Below are positions 14,724 to 22,597 of a stretch of DNA of 37,985 bases, in pieces. Every line of letters starts with the position of its first letter. Positions within the stretch are counted from its first letter, which is position 1. Both the position numbers and the translations under genes were made by a program. The DNA is from Flavobacteriales bacterium (GTDB lineage: Bacteria > Bacteroidota > Bacteroidia > Flavobacteriales_D > Sanyastnellaceae): positions 1-37,985 of the forward strand of contig CANEVR010000021.1 of assembly GCA_947442505.1 (NCBI GenBank), written 5' to 3'. The notes under the pieces were generated by a model. It ran no database searches. It saw only the letters and a program-made list of their open reading frames with translations, and had not been told where the DNA came from.

Positions 14724-15446
14724 ATGAATAAGAGACAGCACTTAGGAGAATTTGAGTACATCAAGTTTGATGAAAGAAGAGACAAATACTATGAAACCCT
14801 TCAAACCATGAAAGAAATGGAAATTCCATTTCAGGATTTGGTAGAGAATTTTACTTGTTTTACTGGTCATATGAGTTTGTCTAGGTATTTAGCGCTTTAT
14901 GAATTGTATAAGCAGACTCTTGGCGTGGCTGGTCACATTGCTGAAGTTGGGACATTCAAGGGGGCATCCTTCTTTCTTTTTGCCAAACTATTAAAGATTT
15001 TCGAACCAGAATCTCTTACTCAAGTGCATGGATTTGATTGGTTTCAAGGAATGAATACAGACCATGAAGTGGTTCAGAAAGTTGATTCAGGCACCTACAA
15101 GGCAGATGAGGCCTCTATTAGAAAATTAATTGATGTGCAGCATCTAAATAATTTGGCTTTTCTCCACAAAATGGATGTTACCAAGGATCTAGAGGGTTTT
15201 TTGAAAAAGCACCAACATCTCCAATTCAAGATTGTTTTCTTGGATGCAGGTATTTACGAAGTTGTGAAAACTGTGCTTCCTTTATTCTGGGAAAGATTGA
15301 CACCTGGCGGAATTTTAATTCTTGATCAATACAATCATGAAACATCTCCTGGGGAAACTATTGCTGTAAGGGAGATTTTACCTAACGCAGAAGTCAGAAC
15401 ATTGCCTTTTACCTGGATGCCTACCGCTTATATTGTAAAAAAGTAA
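14724..15446 (+). CDS. Class I SAM-dependent methyltransferase, TylF/macrocin O-methyltransferase-like
   Basis: A 240-residue cytoplasmic methyltransferase. Motif I is IAEVGTFKGASFFLFA (about 72-87, binding S-adenosylmethionine), with GFDWFQGM after the second strand. The later strand IVFLDAGIYEV and LTPGGILILDQYNHE carry the acidic residues that bind the metal and substrate in TylF-like enzymes. TylF methylates a sugar hydroxyl, so O-methylation of a sugar in this glycan is the simplest role. A terminal methyl group could also be the cap read by the Wzt C-terminal domain. It begins five bases after the propeller gene and belongs to the A+T-rich block. Confidence 0.85.
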   Translation: MNKRQHLGEFEYIKFDERRDKYYETLQTMKEMEIPFQDLVENFTCFTGHMSLSRYLALYELYKQTLGVAGHIAEVGTFKGASFFLFAKLLKIFEPESLTQVHGFDWFQGMNTDHEVVQKVDSGTYKADEASIRKLIDVQHLNNLAFLHKMDVTKDLEGFLKKHQHLQFKIVFLDAGIYEVVKTVLPLFWERLTPGGILILDQYNHETSPGETIAVREILPNAEVRTLPFTWMPTAYIVKK

Positions 15447-15449
15447 TTA

Positions 15450-16673
15450 TTGAGTGATTTGAATGACCAATGTAAACCTTTGGTTGCTGTTTTTATGGTT
15501 ACTTACAACCATGAAAAATATTTGGATAAAGCCATTCAATCGGTAATAAATCAAAGGGCGGACTTTAAATTTCAACTTTTTATAGGGGAGGATAAGTCTA
15601 CTGACTCGTCACTAACCATCTGTAGAAAGTATGAAAAAGAATTCCCTGAAATTGTTCATGTTATTTCTTCAGATGCAAATATTGGTATATATAGAAATGC
15701 TGGTCGTGTTTTCGAAGTTTGCATAGCTTCGGGAGCTAAGTATATCGCGCTGTTGGAAGGGGATGATTATTGGATTTCCACCGATAAATTACAACGACAA
15801 ATTGAATATCTGGAGCAGCATGATGATTGCGCTGGCTCATATCACAATACGGACTTTCTTTATAAAAACGGGGCTCGGAAATCAATGTTTAAAAGACTTC
15901 CAGATTTGATGCAATTGGATGATGTGATATCCAAGTATTCTCCTTTTCATACTACATCATTTGTTTTCAGGGCTAAACATTTTTGTCGACCTTCTTGGTT
16001 CAAGCAAATACACAGCGTGGATTTGGCCATGTACATGTGGCACGCGCAGTTTGGTTATTTCAAAGGATTCAATGAAACTTGGAGCCTTTACCGCATCCAC
16101 GATTCAGGAATGACAGCGGGGAAAGAACACAACGAGCAGTTTCATCAAAAGCGTTGGTTGCTGTATCAAATGATGAGTGGCAAACTCAACCAGCCTTTTT
16201 CAAAAAAACTGATGGAGCTGATTCGATACCACCGTAAGGAAATGGGTGATTCTATCCCGACAGAAATGGGCAAAGTATTGTTTTTTGATACAACAGATGG
16301 AATTGAATGTCAGAAATTGAAGATGGGTATTGAAGCGGAGATTCTTCCCTTTCATTTCAACAAGGGATGTTGGATTGGTTTTTTCAATGGGTTTAAATTG
16401 ACTTCAATGAAATGGTGGAATGCCCTTCAATTGAGAATGAAATACAGAGCAAATTGGTCACATTTGAGGGCCATTGTGTTTCTCTCTCGTTCAGATGCTG
16501 AATTATTTTATTCTTATTTCCCAAAGCTTAGTCTGCGCTATTTCATCATTGATGAAAGCGGAGCTAAGCCCAGATTTGCGCATGAACAATTGTTTTCAAT
16601 TCATGGTGATTTGCAGGATCGGTCTACAGCGTATCTTGCCGGTGAAATCAATGATCAACTATTGAACCCTTGA
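15450..16673 (+). CDS. Glycosyltransferase family 2, composition mosaic
   Basis: Inverting GT-A glycosyltransferase of 407 residues. The N-terminal catalytic domain shows VAVFMVTYNHEKYLDKAIQS, FIGEDKSTDSS and the DxD-containing ALLEGDDYWIS (about 100-110). The C-terminal 200 residues include a Wzt-unrelated helical region and a tail without recognisable domain (FLSRSDAELFYSYFPKLSLR). The start is a TTG at 15450, three bases after the methyltransferase stop; the first ATG (codon 16) would remove the first strand of the fold. The first 550 bases or so are A+T-rich (a 60-base sample at 15661 is 30% G+C), while the sequence after about 16020 is 40-53%, so the gene may be a recombination product. 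Confidence 0.87.
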   Translation: MSDLNDQCKPLVAVFMVTYNHEKYLDKAIQSVINQRADFKFQLFIGEDKSTDSSLTICRKYEKEFPEIVHVISSDANIGIYRNAGRVFEVCIASGAKYIALLEGDDYWISTDKLQRQIEYLEQHDDCAGSYHNTDFLYKNGARKSMFKRLPDLMQLDDVISKYSPFHTTSFVFRAKHFCRPSWFKQIHSVDLAMYMWHAQFGYFKGFNETWSLYRIHDSGMTAGKEHNEQFHQKRWLLYQMMSGKLNQPFSKKLMELIRYHRKEMGDSIPTEMGKVLFFDTTDGIECQKLKMGIEAEILPFHFNKGCWIGFFNGFKLTSMKWWNALQLRMKYRANWSHLRAIVFLSRSDAELFYSYFPKLSLRYFIIDESGAKPRFAHEQLFSIHGDLQDRSTAYLAGEINDQLLNP

Positions 16674-16690
16674 TTTGATAAATTTGGTCC

Positions 16691-17776
16691 ATGAAGAAAA
16701 TTGCACTTTTCACTCCATCCAAGCACACGTATTCCGAGACTTTCATACAGTTGCACATTGAAGGATTGAACCGTGTTTTGTGGGTTTATCATGATGGAGA
16801 GCAGCCCACCAAGTGCAATGATGTTTCTTTCCCCAAATTGTCCAAGTGGTCGATTCGTTTGTACAACCTTTCGTTTGGAAAGAAATGGGGCTGGGAGCAA
16901 TGGAGTTTGTTTCTCTCTTTGAAGCGCAATAGACCAGAAGTGGTTTATATCGAATACGGAACCACTGCGGTTGCCAATGCAGATGTGATAGAATGGCTTG
17001 GAATTCCAATGGTAATCAATTTTCATGGATTTGATATTTCCGTTTATGAGATTTTGAAGAAGCATCAACTCAAGTATCAATCGTTGTTTCAAAATACAAC
17101 AACGCGATATGTTGTTGTTTCAAGAAAAATGGAGCGTCGCCTTGTACAAATGGGTGCAAGACCTGATGCCATTTTGTATTCTCCTTGCGGTGCCAATGTT
17201 GAGTACCAGCATGTTTCTCCCAAGCCTGATGGAAAGCAGTTTGTAATGCTCGGTCGAATGGTAGAAAAGAAATCGCCACTGACCACGATTAAAGCCTTTC
17301 ATCAAGTTTTTCTTCAAGACCCTGCGGTAAAGTTGTCTGTTATTGGCACAGGACCATTACTCGCCATTTGTCAAGATTATGTCGACCAGCATCATTTGAC
17401 TCAGGTGGTGCATTTTCACGGTGTTTTGGATCGCGCCGCGATTAAAAGTGTTTTTTCTGAAAGTTGTTGTTTTGTACAACATTCAGTTGTCGCAGAAAAT
17501 GGTGATGAAGAGGGCACCCCAGTGGCTGTGATGGAAGCGATGTTGGCGGGTTTGGTTGTTGTATCTACCCGTCATGCTGGTATTGCAGATATTGTTCAAG
17601 AGGGCTGCGGTTACTTGGTGAACGAACATGACGTGGAAGCCATGGCCCATGCGATGTTGGAGGTCATTCAGCATTTGGATATTTCCAGGGAAATGACCAA
17701 GAAAGCCAAGCAATTTATATTATTCAACCACACATCAGACATTCACCTTCAACAAATCAATTCATTTTTGTCATGA
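16691..17776 (+). CDS. Glycosyltransferase family 4 (GT-B, retaining)
   Basis: Cytoplasmic GT-B enzyme of 361 residues that would transfer a sugar from a nucleotide donor to the growing lipid-linked chain. NFHGFDIS (110-117) lies at the acceptor side. The donor domain has the nucleotide-binding GRMVEKKSP with R189, and the E-x7-E motif from E274 to E282 in EEGTPVAVMEAM, followed by ADIVQEGCGYLV. It resembles WcaL-type colanic acid transferases in the blocks FTPSKHTYSETFI and VLDRAAI. It starts 17 bases after the GT2 gene and ends with an ATGA overlap with the next. Its base composition is like the genome background, unlike the block upstream. Confidence 0.92.
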   Translation: MKKIALFTPSKHTYSETFIQLHIEGLNRVLWVYHDGEQPTKCNDVSFPKLSKWSIRLYNLSFGKKWGWEQWSLFLSLKRNRPEVVYIEYGTTAVANADVIEWLGIPMVINFHGFDISVYEILKKHQLKYQSLFQNTTTRYVVVSRKMERRLVQMGARPDAILYSPCGANVEYQHVSPKPDGKQFVMLGRMVEKKSPLTTIKAFHQVFLQDPAVKLSVIGTGPLLAICQDYVDQHHLTQVVHFHGVLDRAAIKSVFSESCCFVQHSVVAENGDEEGTPVAVMEAMLAGLVVVSTRHAGIADIVQEGCGYLVNEHDVEAMAHAMLEVIQHLDISREMTKKAKQFILFNHTSDIHLQQINSFLS

Positions 17777-18672
17777 CGAGGAAGAGCACATTGGCTGTGG
17801 TTATTCCCGTTCATAATAGAAGGGAAGAGTTGACTCGTGCTTTGAGATCTGTTTACCAACAGACGTTGCCTGTGGATGAAGTATGGGTAATGGATGACGC
17901 CTCTGATGTGGAGTTGTTTCCTTTGGAAGAATTCAAGGAATGGAGCGCTTTGCATTACCACAGATTGGAATCAAAGTCCAATGCCAATGTAGCTAGAAAC
18001 AAAGGTGCACATCTGTCCCAATCGGATTACATTGCTTTCCTGGATAGTGATGATGAGTGGGAGGTGGATTACATCGAGCAATGTAAAAAGCATTTGAAGC
18101 CAATACAGGGGGCTTATTTTTCACAATCCAAGATTGTAAGGTCGGGAGCGGCCAATCCCAAGCATTCAAAGGAATGGAGAGAAGGCATGATTGCCGTGAA
18201 TTTTTTGTTGGATGGTGGATTTGCGCAAACATCCAGTTTTATTGTTGATCGGGTTTCGTTTCTCAATGTTCAATTTGACGAGCAATTGAAGCGCCATCAG
18301 GACTTTGATTTTTTTGCCCGTTATGCAAAAGCATACCATTGGCAGCAACTTCCTGTCTGCGCAGTGCTGGTGCATTGGGAGGAGAATAGAAAGGCTACGC
18401 GAGACGCCCGTTCTGAGATGATATTTATTGACCGATTTGTGAGTGAAATAGAGCCCAGGGTGTTGAAACGTTATTTGCGCATGCAGTATGATTATTTTTA
18501 TTTGAATGGCACACCAGCTGATTACAAATTACACCAAGCCATGGTTCCGAGGATTGCAGGAATGCTTACTTTTTCTGAATTCAAGTCTTTTTACAAAGAA
18601 CGCAGTATTTTGTATTTAAATACAATTGGATTTTTAACCTTTTTGCTACTCCGATTAAAAGGTAAATTCTAG
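17773..18672 (+). CDS. Glycosyltransferase family 2
   Basis: GT-A enzyme of 299 residues, the last gene of the polysaccharide cluster. The nucleotide-binding start is LAVVIPVHNRREELTRALRS, with VWVMDDASD for the acidic residue of the second strand, NVARNKGAHLSQSDYIAF, and the DxD motif DSDDEW (91-96). The C-terminal portion is helical, ending in a hydrophobic LLLRLKGKF tail that could sit at the membrane. The gene is coupled to the GT4 by an ATGA overlap. Its last 18 bases overlap the end of the convergent HHH-protein gene, and no terminator is visible in that overlap. Confidence 0.92.
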   Translation: MTRKSTLAVVIPVHNRREELTRALRSVYQQTLPVDEVWVMDDASDVELFPLEEFKEWSALHYHRLESKSNANVARNKGAHLSQSDYIAFLDSDDEWEVDYIEQCKKHLKPIQGAYFSQSKIVRSGAANPKHSKEWREGMIAVNFLLDGGFAQTSSFIVDRVSFLNVQFDEQLKRHQDFDFFARYAKAYHWQQLPVCAVLVHWEENRKATRDARSEMIFIDRFVSEIEPRVLKRYLRMQYDYFYLNGTPADYKLHQAMVPRIAGMLTFSEFKSFYKERSILYLNTIGFLTFLLLRLKGKF

Positions 18673-20289
18673 TTGCATATCAGCTGAGGTAACCAAGGGT
18701 AACGGTTCGGTGGACTTTGAAGAATGCCGCTCAATTTTTACAGCCAATCTCCACGATTGATACTGGTATTGTGCAATGACAAAAGTTCTTTTACCCCTGC
18801 CACTGTAAGCGGGGATGCTCATGCCTCCTTTTAGTTCTCTGTCCATCATGTAGATTCTCAAATCCCAATCAGGGATGGCATAGAAGATTTGCCGTACCAC
18901 AACTTGCCAGGATTTGTTCAATGGCTTCCAGTCGTATTCAACCGCACTGAGCCAGCCAACGGAATGATGGGAGATGTGTTGTTCTATTCGACAATGGGCT
19001 TTGCTGTTTTCATCTATTTTCCATTGTGCATCCCATCTCCATTGATGCATGATTTCTGGATTTCGGCTTACCTGATACCGCATGTAAAATACGTGATACC
19101 GAGCTGGTGTGTAATCCAATTGGGTGCGCAAAGTTTGTGTTTTGTCATTCATACTGGTCCACACACCTTTTCTATTTTCTTGTGTGACGGAAACAATGCT
19201 TTTCAATTTTCTATGGAAGAAAATCTGATGAACATAGGATGATTGTTCTTTCGTGAAAATAGTTGAATATTCCAACTGATAAGACAATCTTAGCCATTGG
19301 TTTTTTAAGATGGGTTGAATCCAATGCGCACTGATTTTACCCAGTTCTTTTTCCCGAATGGACTCAACTTGCATGATGTTTTTGCCGACTGACCAAGAGG
19401 CATATAAACCTTGCAGATGGTTGATTTCATTCCATCCGCTTTGGGTATAGTAATGGTATTGAATCTTTACTTTTTTCTTGCCCCATTCAGCACTGGCCCA
19501 CTGCTGTTTGGGTTTTGTTGAAATGCTTATTGTATGAAGATCAGCAGCCATTCGAATGGTAACAGACTTAAATGTGGTTGAGCATGCAGCGCCCCGCCAA
19601 TGGCGTTGAGGAATGCTGGATGTATAGGGGACAATGTATTGCTCATTGGCAGTCAAAGGTGCCACATTCCAAGAGGAGGAATTCATGAGGTTATTGGAAA
19701 AAAGCAAATGCAGTGGGGTTTGTGGCAAATAGTCCCCAATGACAAAGTGATAATTTTTTCGTTTCAATTGTACAAATCCAGTGGTGAGGGTTTCTATTAC
19801 TTCGTTGTTATTAGATACAAAATGATGTAAACCCCAACGAAAACCATTTTCGCTTTTTCCCTTGTAACGGATGTTGTTTTTAGGGACAACGATGTCTATG
19901 TCCAACGGAAAGGAAACGTCTTTTCCCGTTAAGATAATGCTTTGTTCAATGAATTTGGGCTTTTGCCAACACGGACCGCAGGTTAAATAAGGTATGATGC
20001 TGTCCCATTTTGAAATGGTGATTTCCTCTATTCTGTAAAGCTCATACAAATTGGCAACACAACCGAACTCACTTTTGTATGCCATGATGGCTGCTTGGAT
20101 GACCTTGGGCAATTGTTTGATTTGAATGGGATTATTAATGTTGATGCTATTATTGGACAATAGCTCCACTGCGTTTTCCTCGACCATCAAGAGGGAATAT
20201 TGATCCTCCACCAGTATGGAGTCTTGCCGCTGTGAAAATGCGGAAATGTTGAGGATGAGGAAGATCCAATTAATCCAATGTGATTTCAT
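18655..20289 (-). CDS. Envelope protein with HHH domain and beta-strand-rich C-terminal region
   Basis: A 544-residue protein with a signal peptide (residues 1-20, ending ISAFSQ). Residues about 53-103 form a helix-hairpin-helix/ComEA-like unit (PIQIKQLPKVIQAAIMAY then NLYELYRIEEI). From there on, alternating hydrophobic and polar residues with many aromatic strand ends suggest an outer-membrane beta-barrel, ending in MQLEFTF with a terminal Phe, as is common for barrel proteins. This matches a Bacteroidota family known only as HHH-domain proteins; its role is unknown. DNA uptake would be a guess from ComEA. The gene overlaps the upstream 247-residue gene by 20 bases and the convergent GT2 by 18 bases. 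Confidence 0.8.
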   Translation of the reverse strand: MKSHWINWIFLILNISAFSQRQDSILVEDQYSLLMVEENAVELLSNNSININNPIQIKQLPKVIQAAIMAYKSEFGCVANLYELYRIEEITISKWDSIIPYLTCGPCWQKPKFIEQSIILTGKDVSFPLDIDIVVPKNNIRYKGKSENGFRWGLHHFVSNNNEVIETLTTGFVQLKRKNYHFVIGDYLPQTPLHLLFSNNLMNSSSWNVAPLTANEQYIVPYTSSIPQRHWRGAACSTTFKSVTIRMAADLHTISISTKPKQQWASAEWGKKKVKIQYHYYTQSGWNEINHLQGLYASWSVGKNIMQVESIREKELGKISAHWIQPILKNQWLRLSYQLEYSTIFTKEQSSYVHQIFFHRKLKSIVSVTQENRKGVWTSMNDKTQTLRTQLDYTPARYHVFYMRYQVSRNPEIMHQWRWDAQWKIDENSKAHCRIEQHISHHSVGWLSAVEYDWKPLNKSWQVVVRQIFYAIPDWDLRIYMMDRELKGGMSIPAYSGRGKRTFVIAQYQYQSWRLAVKIERHSSKSTEPLPLVTSADMQLEFTF

Positions 20290-21013
20290 GGAATTGCGAT
20301 AATGATGGAAGGAAGTAAGGCTGTGATATCAAACAAACTCGGGATTCAATTTTTGTTCTTTTGTTTTTTATGACAATCCAAAATTTCTGATTCGGCCACT
20401 GCAGGCCCCATGCCAAATCCCAGTGCTGATTGAGCATCAAACAATGTTGAAAGAGAAATTGAGAAGGAAGCGTGGGGAATTGCCAAAGAATCAAGTGCAG
20501 CCGATGTTTGGGAAGTGAGCGCAGAATAACTTGGATGGAGTGATTGGGCATAAGATCAGCGCTCAAGTTGTTGTTGGCCCAATTCCAATGGTGAAGGTAT
20601 CGAAAGTGAAAAGTTGTATTCCTGTAATCCAAGCAAGCATTGGATTGCCATTGCTTCAGATGATTGTTTTCTGGGAATCGTTGGTGGGACAAAATGAGCT
20701 CTTGAGATAACCGGGTGTACTGACCGACATGAACTTGGCTTCCAGCCTGCAATTGTTTGGTGTGGATGAGAGATTGTTTCCCAATACCTCCAATTGTCCA
20801 TAGGGAAAGCCTTTTGAATCGCTTTTGGTAACCCAAGAACAAATCGTTCACATTGGATTGCAAATGATGATTGTTGGCTATGATTTGGAGCTTGGAATGC
20901 TGTTCATCGGTGGAGGTCGAGTAAACATTGAGCAGATTGGTTTGCAGGCCTTGTCCTTGCCCTAGAATCCAACACAAAAGGCCAACAGCTGACAAACTTG
21001 AATGTTTTTTCAT
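20270..21013 (-). CDS. Exported protein of unknown function, 247 aa
   Basis: No family recognised. Residues 1-22 look like a signal peptide (SSLSAVGLLCWILGQGQG). The remainder is rich in Gln, His, Leu and Trp with alternating strand-like patterns (NTTFHFRYLHHWNWANNN, HRLHLILWQFPTLPSQF). It might be a small beta-barrel or periplasmic partner. Its last 20 bases overlap the start of the HHH-barrel gene, so the two are translated together and probably work together. A TATAGTTTG sequence lies five bases before the ATG and could be its promoter with a stretched spacer. The frame is consistent throughout and codon use resembles its neighbour. Confidence 0.7.
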   Translation of the reverse strand: MKKHSSLSAVGLLCWILGQGQGLQTNLLNVYSTSTDEQHSKLQIIANNHHLQSNVNDLFLGYQKRFKRLSLWTIGGIGKQSLIHTKQLQAGSQVHVGQYTRLSQELILSHQRFPENNHLKQWQSNACLDYRNTTFHFRYLHHWNWANNNLSADLMPNHSIQVILRSLPKHRLHLILWQFPTLPSQFLFQHCLMLNQHWDLAWGLQWPNQKFWIVIKNKRTKIESRVCLISQPYFLPSLSQFHEITLD

Positions 21014-21064
21014 AGGGCCAAACTATATCCATCATTTTTTATTAGAAAGTTTCATATAAGGCTG

Positions 21065-21072
21065 TATATTTG
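21065..21072 (+). promoter_or_regulatory. -7 promoter box for tRNA-Leu
   Basis: TATATTTG matches TAnnTTTG exactly and lies 32 bases before the mature 5' end of the tRNA. The short leader contains an inverted repeat (CCCTTTTGGG) and would be removed by RNase P. No clear -33 element was found. Confidence 0.5.
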
Positions 21073-21104
21073 CATCCCTTTTGGGAATTATTTGATTCCC
21101 AATT

Positions 21105-21186
21105 CCGGATGTGGCGTAATTGGTAGCCGCGCCAGACTTAGGATCTGGTGCCGTGAGGCGTGGGGGTTCGAGTCCCTCCATCCGGA
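21105..21186 (+). tRNA. tRNA-Leu, anticodon UAG
   Basis: A class II tRNA of 82 bases. The acceptor stem CCGGATG (21105-21111) pairs fully with CATCCGG (21179-21185), and the discriminator is A. U8 is present, the D loop has AATTGGTAG, and the anticodon arm is CCAGA-CTTAGGA-TCTGG with anticodon TAG, reading CUA and other CUN leucine codons. The variable arm is long (TGCCGTGAGGCG), as expected for leucine, and the T arm has GGTTCGAGTCC. CCA is not encoded; the next bases are CAAA. A terminator-like hairpin follows 15 bases downstream. Confidence 0.96.
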
Positions 21187-21201
21187 CAAAATATGTAACA
21201 T

Positions 21202-21232
21202 AAATACCGAATAACTCGGTATTTCTTTTTTT
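21202..21232 (+). terminator. Intrinsic terminator between tRNA-Leu and tig
   Basis: A perfect 9-bp stem (AAATACCGA with TCGGTATTT) around the loop ATAAC is followed by CTTTTTTT. It ends the tRNA transcript. The trigger factor ATG lies only six bases after the T run, so the same hairpin would also sit in the tig leader if transcription reads through. Confidence 0.85.
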
Positions 21233-21238
21233 AAGACT

Positions 21239-22591
21239 ATGCAAATCTCCCAAAACAACATCGATGCATTGAATGCAGAAATCAAGATTGACATCACTGC
21301 AGCAGATTATGCTCCTGCGGTGGAAAAATCTTTGAAGAACTACAGAAAAAACATGCAAATGCCCGGTTTCAGACCTGGTCATGTTCCTGCATCAGTAGTG
21401 AAGCAACGTTACGGAAAGGCGGTGTTGGCTGAAGAGATCAATAAAATGTTGCAAGACGCCGTTTACAAGCACATTTCTGAAAATAAGCTTCCCGTTTTGG
21501 GTAATCCTATCCCTAAGGAAGGTGATGATGTGGGTGATTGGGACAATCCTGGAGATTTTTCTTTTACTTATGAAATGGGATTGGCTCCTGAAATCGAGGT
21601 GAGCTTGGACAAGAAAATGAAGTTTGATTTTACAGTCATTGATGTAAATGACAAATTGATTGATAAGCAAGTTCGTGACTACGGTCGTCGTTTTGGAAAG
21701 ATGTCCAACCCTGAGAAAAGTGGCGCTGAAGATTTGATGGACATCACGGTGAAGGCTGTGGATGCAGATGGAAAAGTCATTGAAGGTGGAATCAACAACA
21801 ATGCAACGGTTACCATCGAAGATGTTACAGATGCAAAAACATTGAAGCAATTGGTTGGGTTGAGCAAGGAAGATACAGTTGTTGTAAACCCTCACCACTT
21901 GACGGCAGACCATGAAGCGCTAGCGCGTTTGTTGGGCATTACCCACCATGATTTGCACCATTTTGAAGGCAATGTACAATTGACCATCAACAATATCCAC
22001 CACGTGGAAGTAGCTGAGTTTAATCAGGAATTGTATGATAAATTGTTCCCAGCGGGAACAGTGACCAATACCGAGGAAATGCGTGAAAAGGTTCGTGAGA
22101 ACATGACTGAAGTTTTTGCACGTGATGCCAATTGGATGTTCAAAAGAACAGCTGCTCGTCAAATCAGTGAGGCCATCAATCCTTCTCTCCCTGATGCTTT
22201 CATGAAGCGTTGGATTGCTTTGAGCAATGAGAAGCCATTGACTGAGGAGCAAGTAGCGGCAGAATATCCTACCTATGCGGAAGGATTGAAGTGGCAGTTG
22301 ATTGAATCAAAAATCATTGAGAAGAATGAAATCAAGGTAACCATGGAAGAAGCCGTGGATCACTTGAAGAAGCAATATGCTGAGCGATTTGCGCAATACG
22401 GTTTGCCTGTTGAAGATGATCGTTTGGAGGCCATGGCCAAGGAATTATTGGCCAAGCGTGAGGAAGCCAAGAATGTTTATGATTTGTTGTTTGAAGACAA
22501 AGTGATGGAATTCATTAAAGCCAATTGCACCATCAATGAGGTGAAATTGCCTTTTGACGAGTTCTTACACAAGGCGCAACACATGCAATAA
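21239..22591 (+). CDS. tig: Trigger factor (ribosome-associated chaperone)
   Basis: Binds the ribosomal exit tunnel and shields nascent chains. The 450-residue protein begins MQISQNNIDALNAEIKID and has the ribosome-binding signature MPGFRPGHVPASVVKQRYGK (about 41-60; GFRPG is the L23-contacting loop). A divergent central domain follows, lacking the typical PPIase core sequence, then a helical C-terminal chaperone domain (about 270-450), as usual in Bacteroidota. It starts six bases after the terminator of the tRNA gene, with no room for a separate leader; a promoter of its own is not obvious. kynU begins six bases after its stop, so the two are likely co-transcribed. Confidence 0.95.
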   Translation: MQISQNNIDALNAEIKIDITAADYAPAVEKSLKNYRKNMQMPGFRPGHVPASVVKQRYGKAVLAEEINKMLQDAVYKHISENKLPVLGNPIPKEGDDVGDWDNPGDFSFTYEMGLAPEIEVSLDKKMKFDFTVIDVNDKLIDKQVRDYGRRFGKMSNPEKSGAEDLMDITVKAVDADGKVIEGGINNNATVTIEDVTDAKTLKQLVGLSKEDTVVVNPHHLTADHEALARLLGITHHDLHHFEGNVQLTINNIHHVEVAEFNQELYDKLFPAGTVTNTEEMREKVRENMTEVFARDANWMFKRTAARQISEAINPSLPDAFMKRWIALSNEKPLTEEQVAAEYPTYAEGLKWQLIESKIIEKNEIKVTMEEAVDHLKKQYAERFAQYGLPVEDDRLEAMAKELLAKREEAKNVYDLLFEDKVMEFIKANCTINEVKLPFDEFLHKAQHMQ

Positions 22592-22597
22592 TAGACC

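Noticed and set aside
21392-21913. A 173-codon minus-strand ORF opposite tig
   Set aside because: The sense strand encodes trigger factor with family motifs; the antisense product has none.
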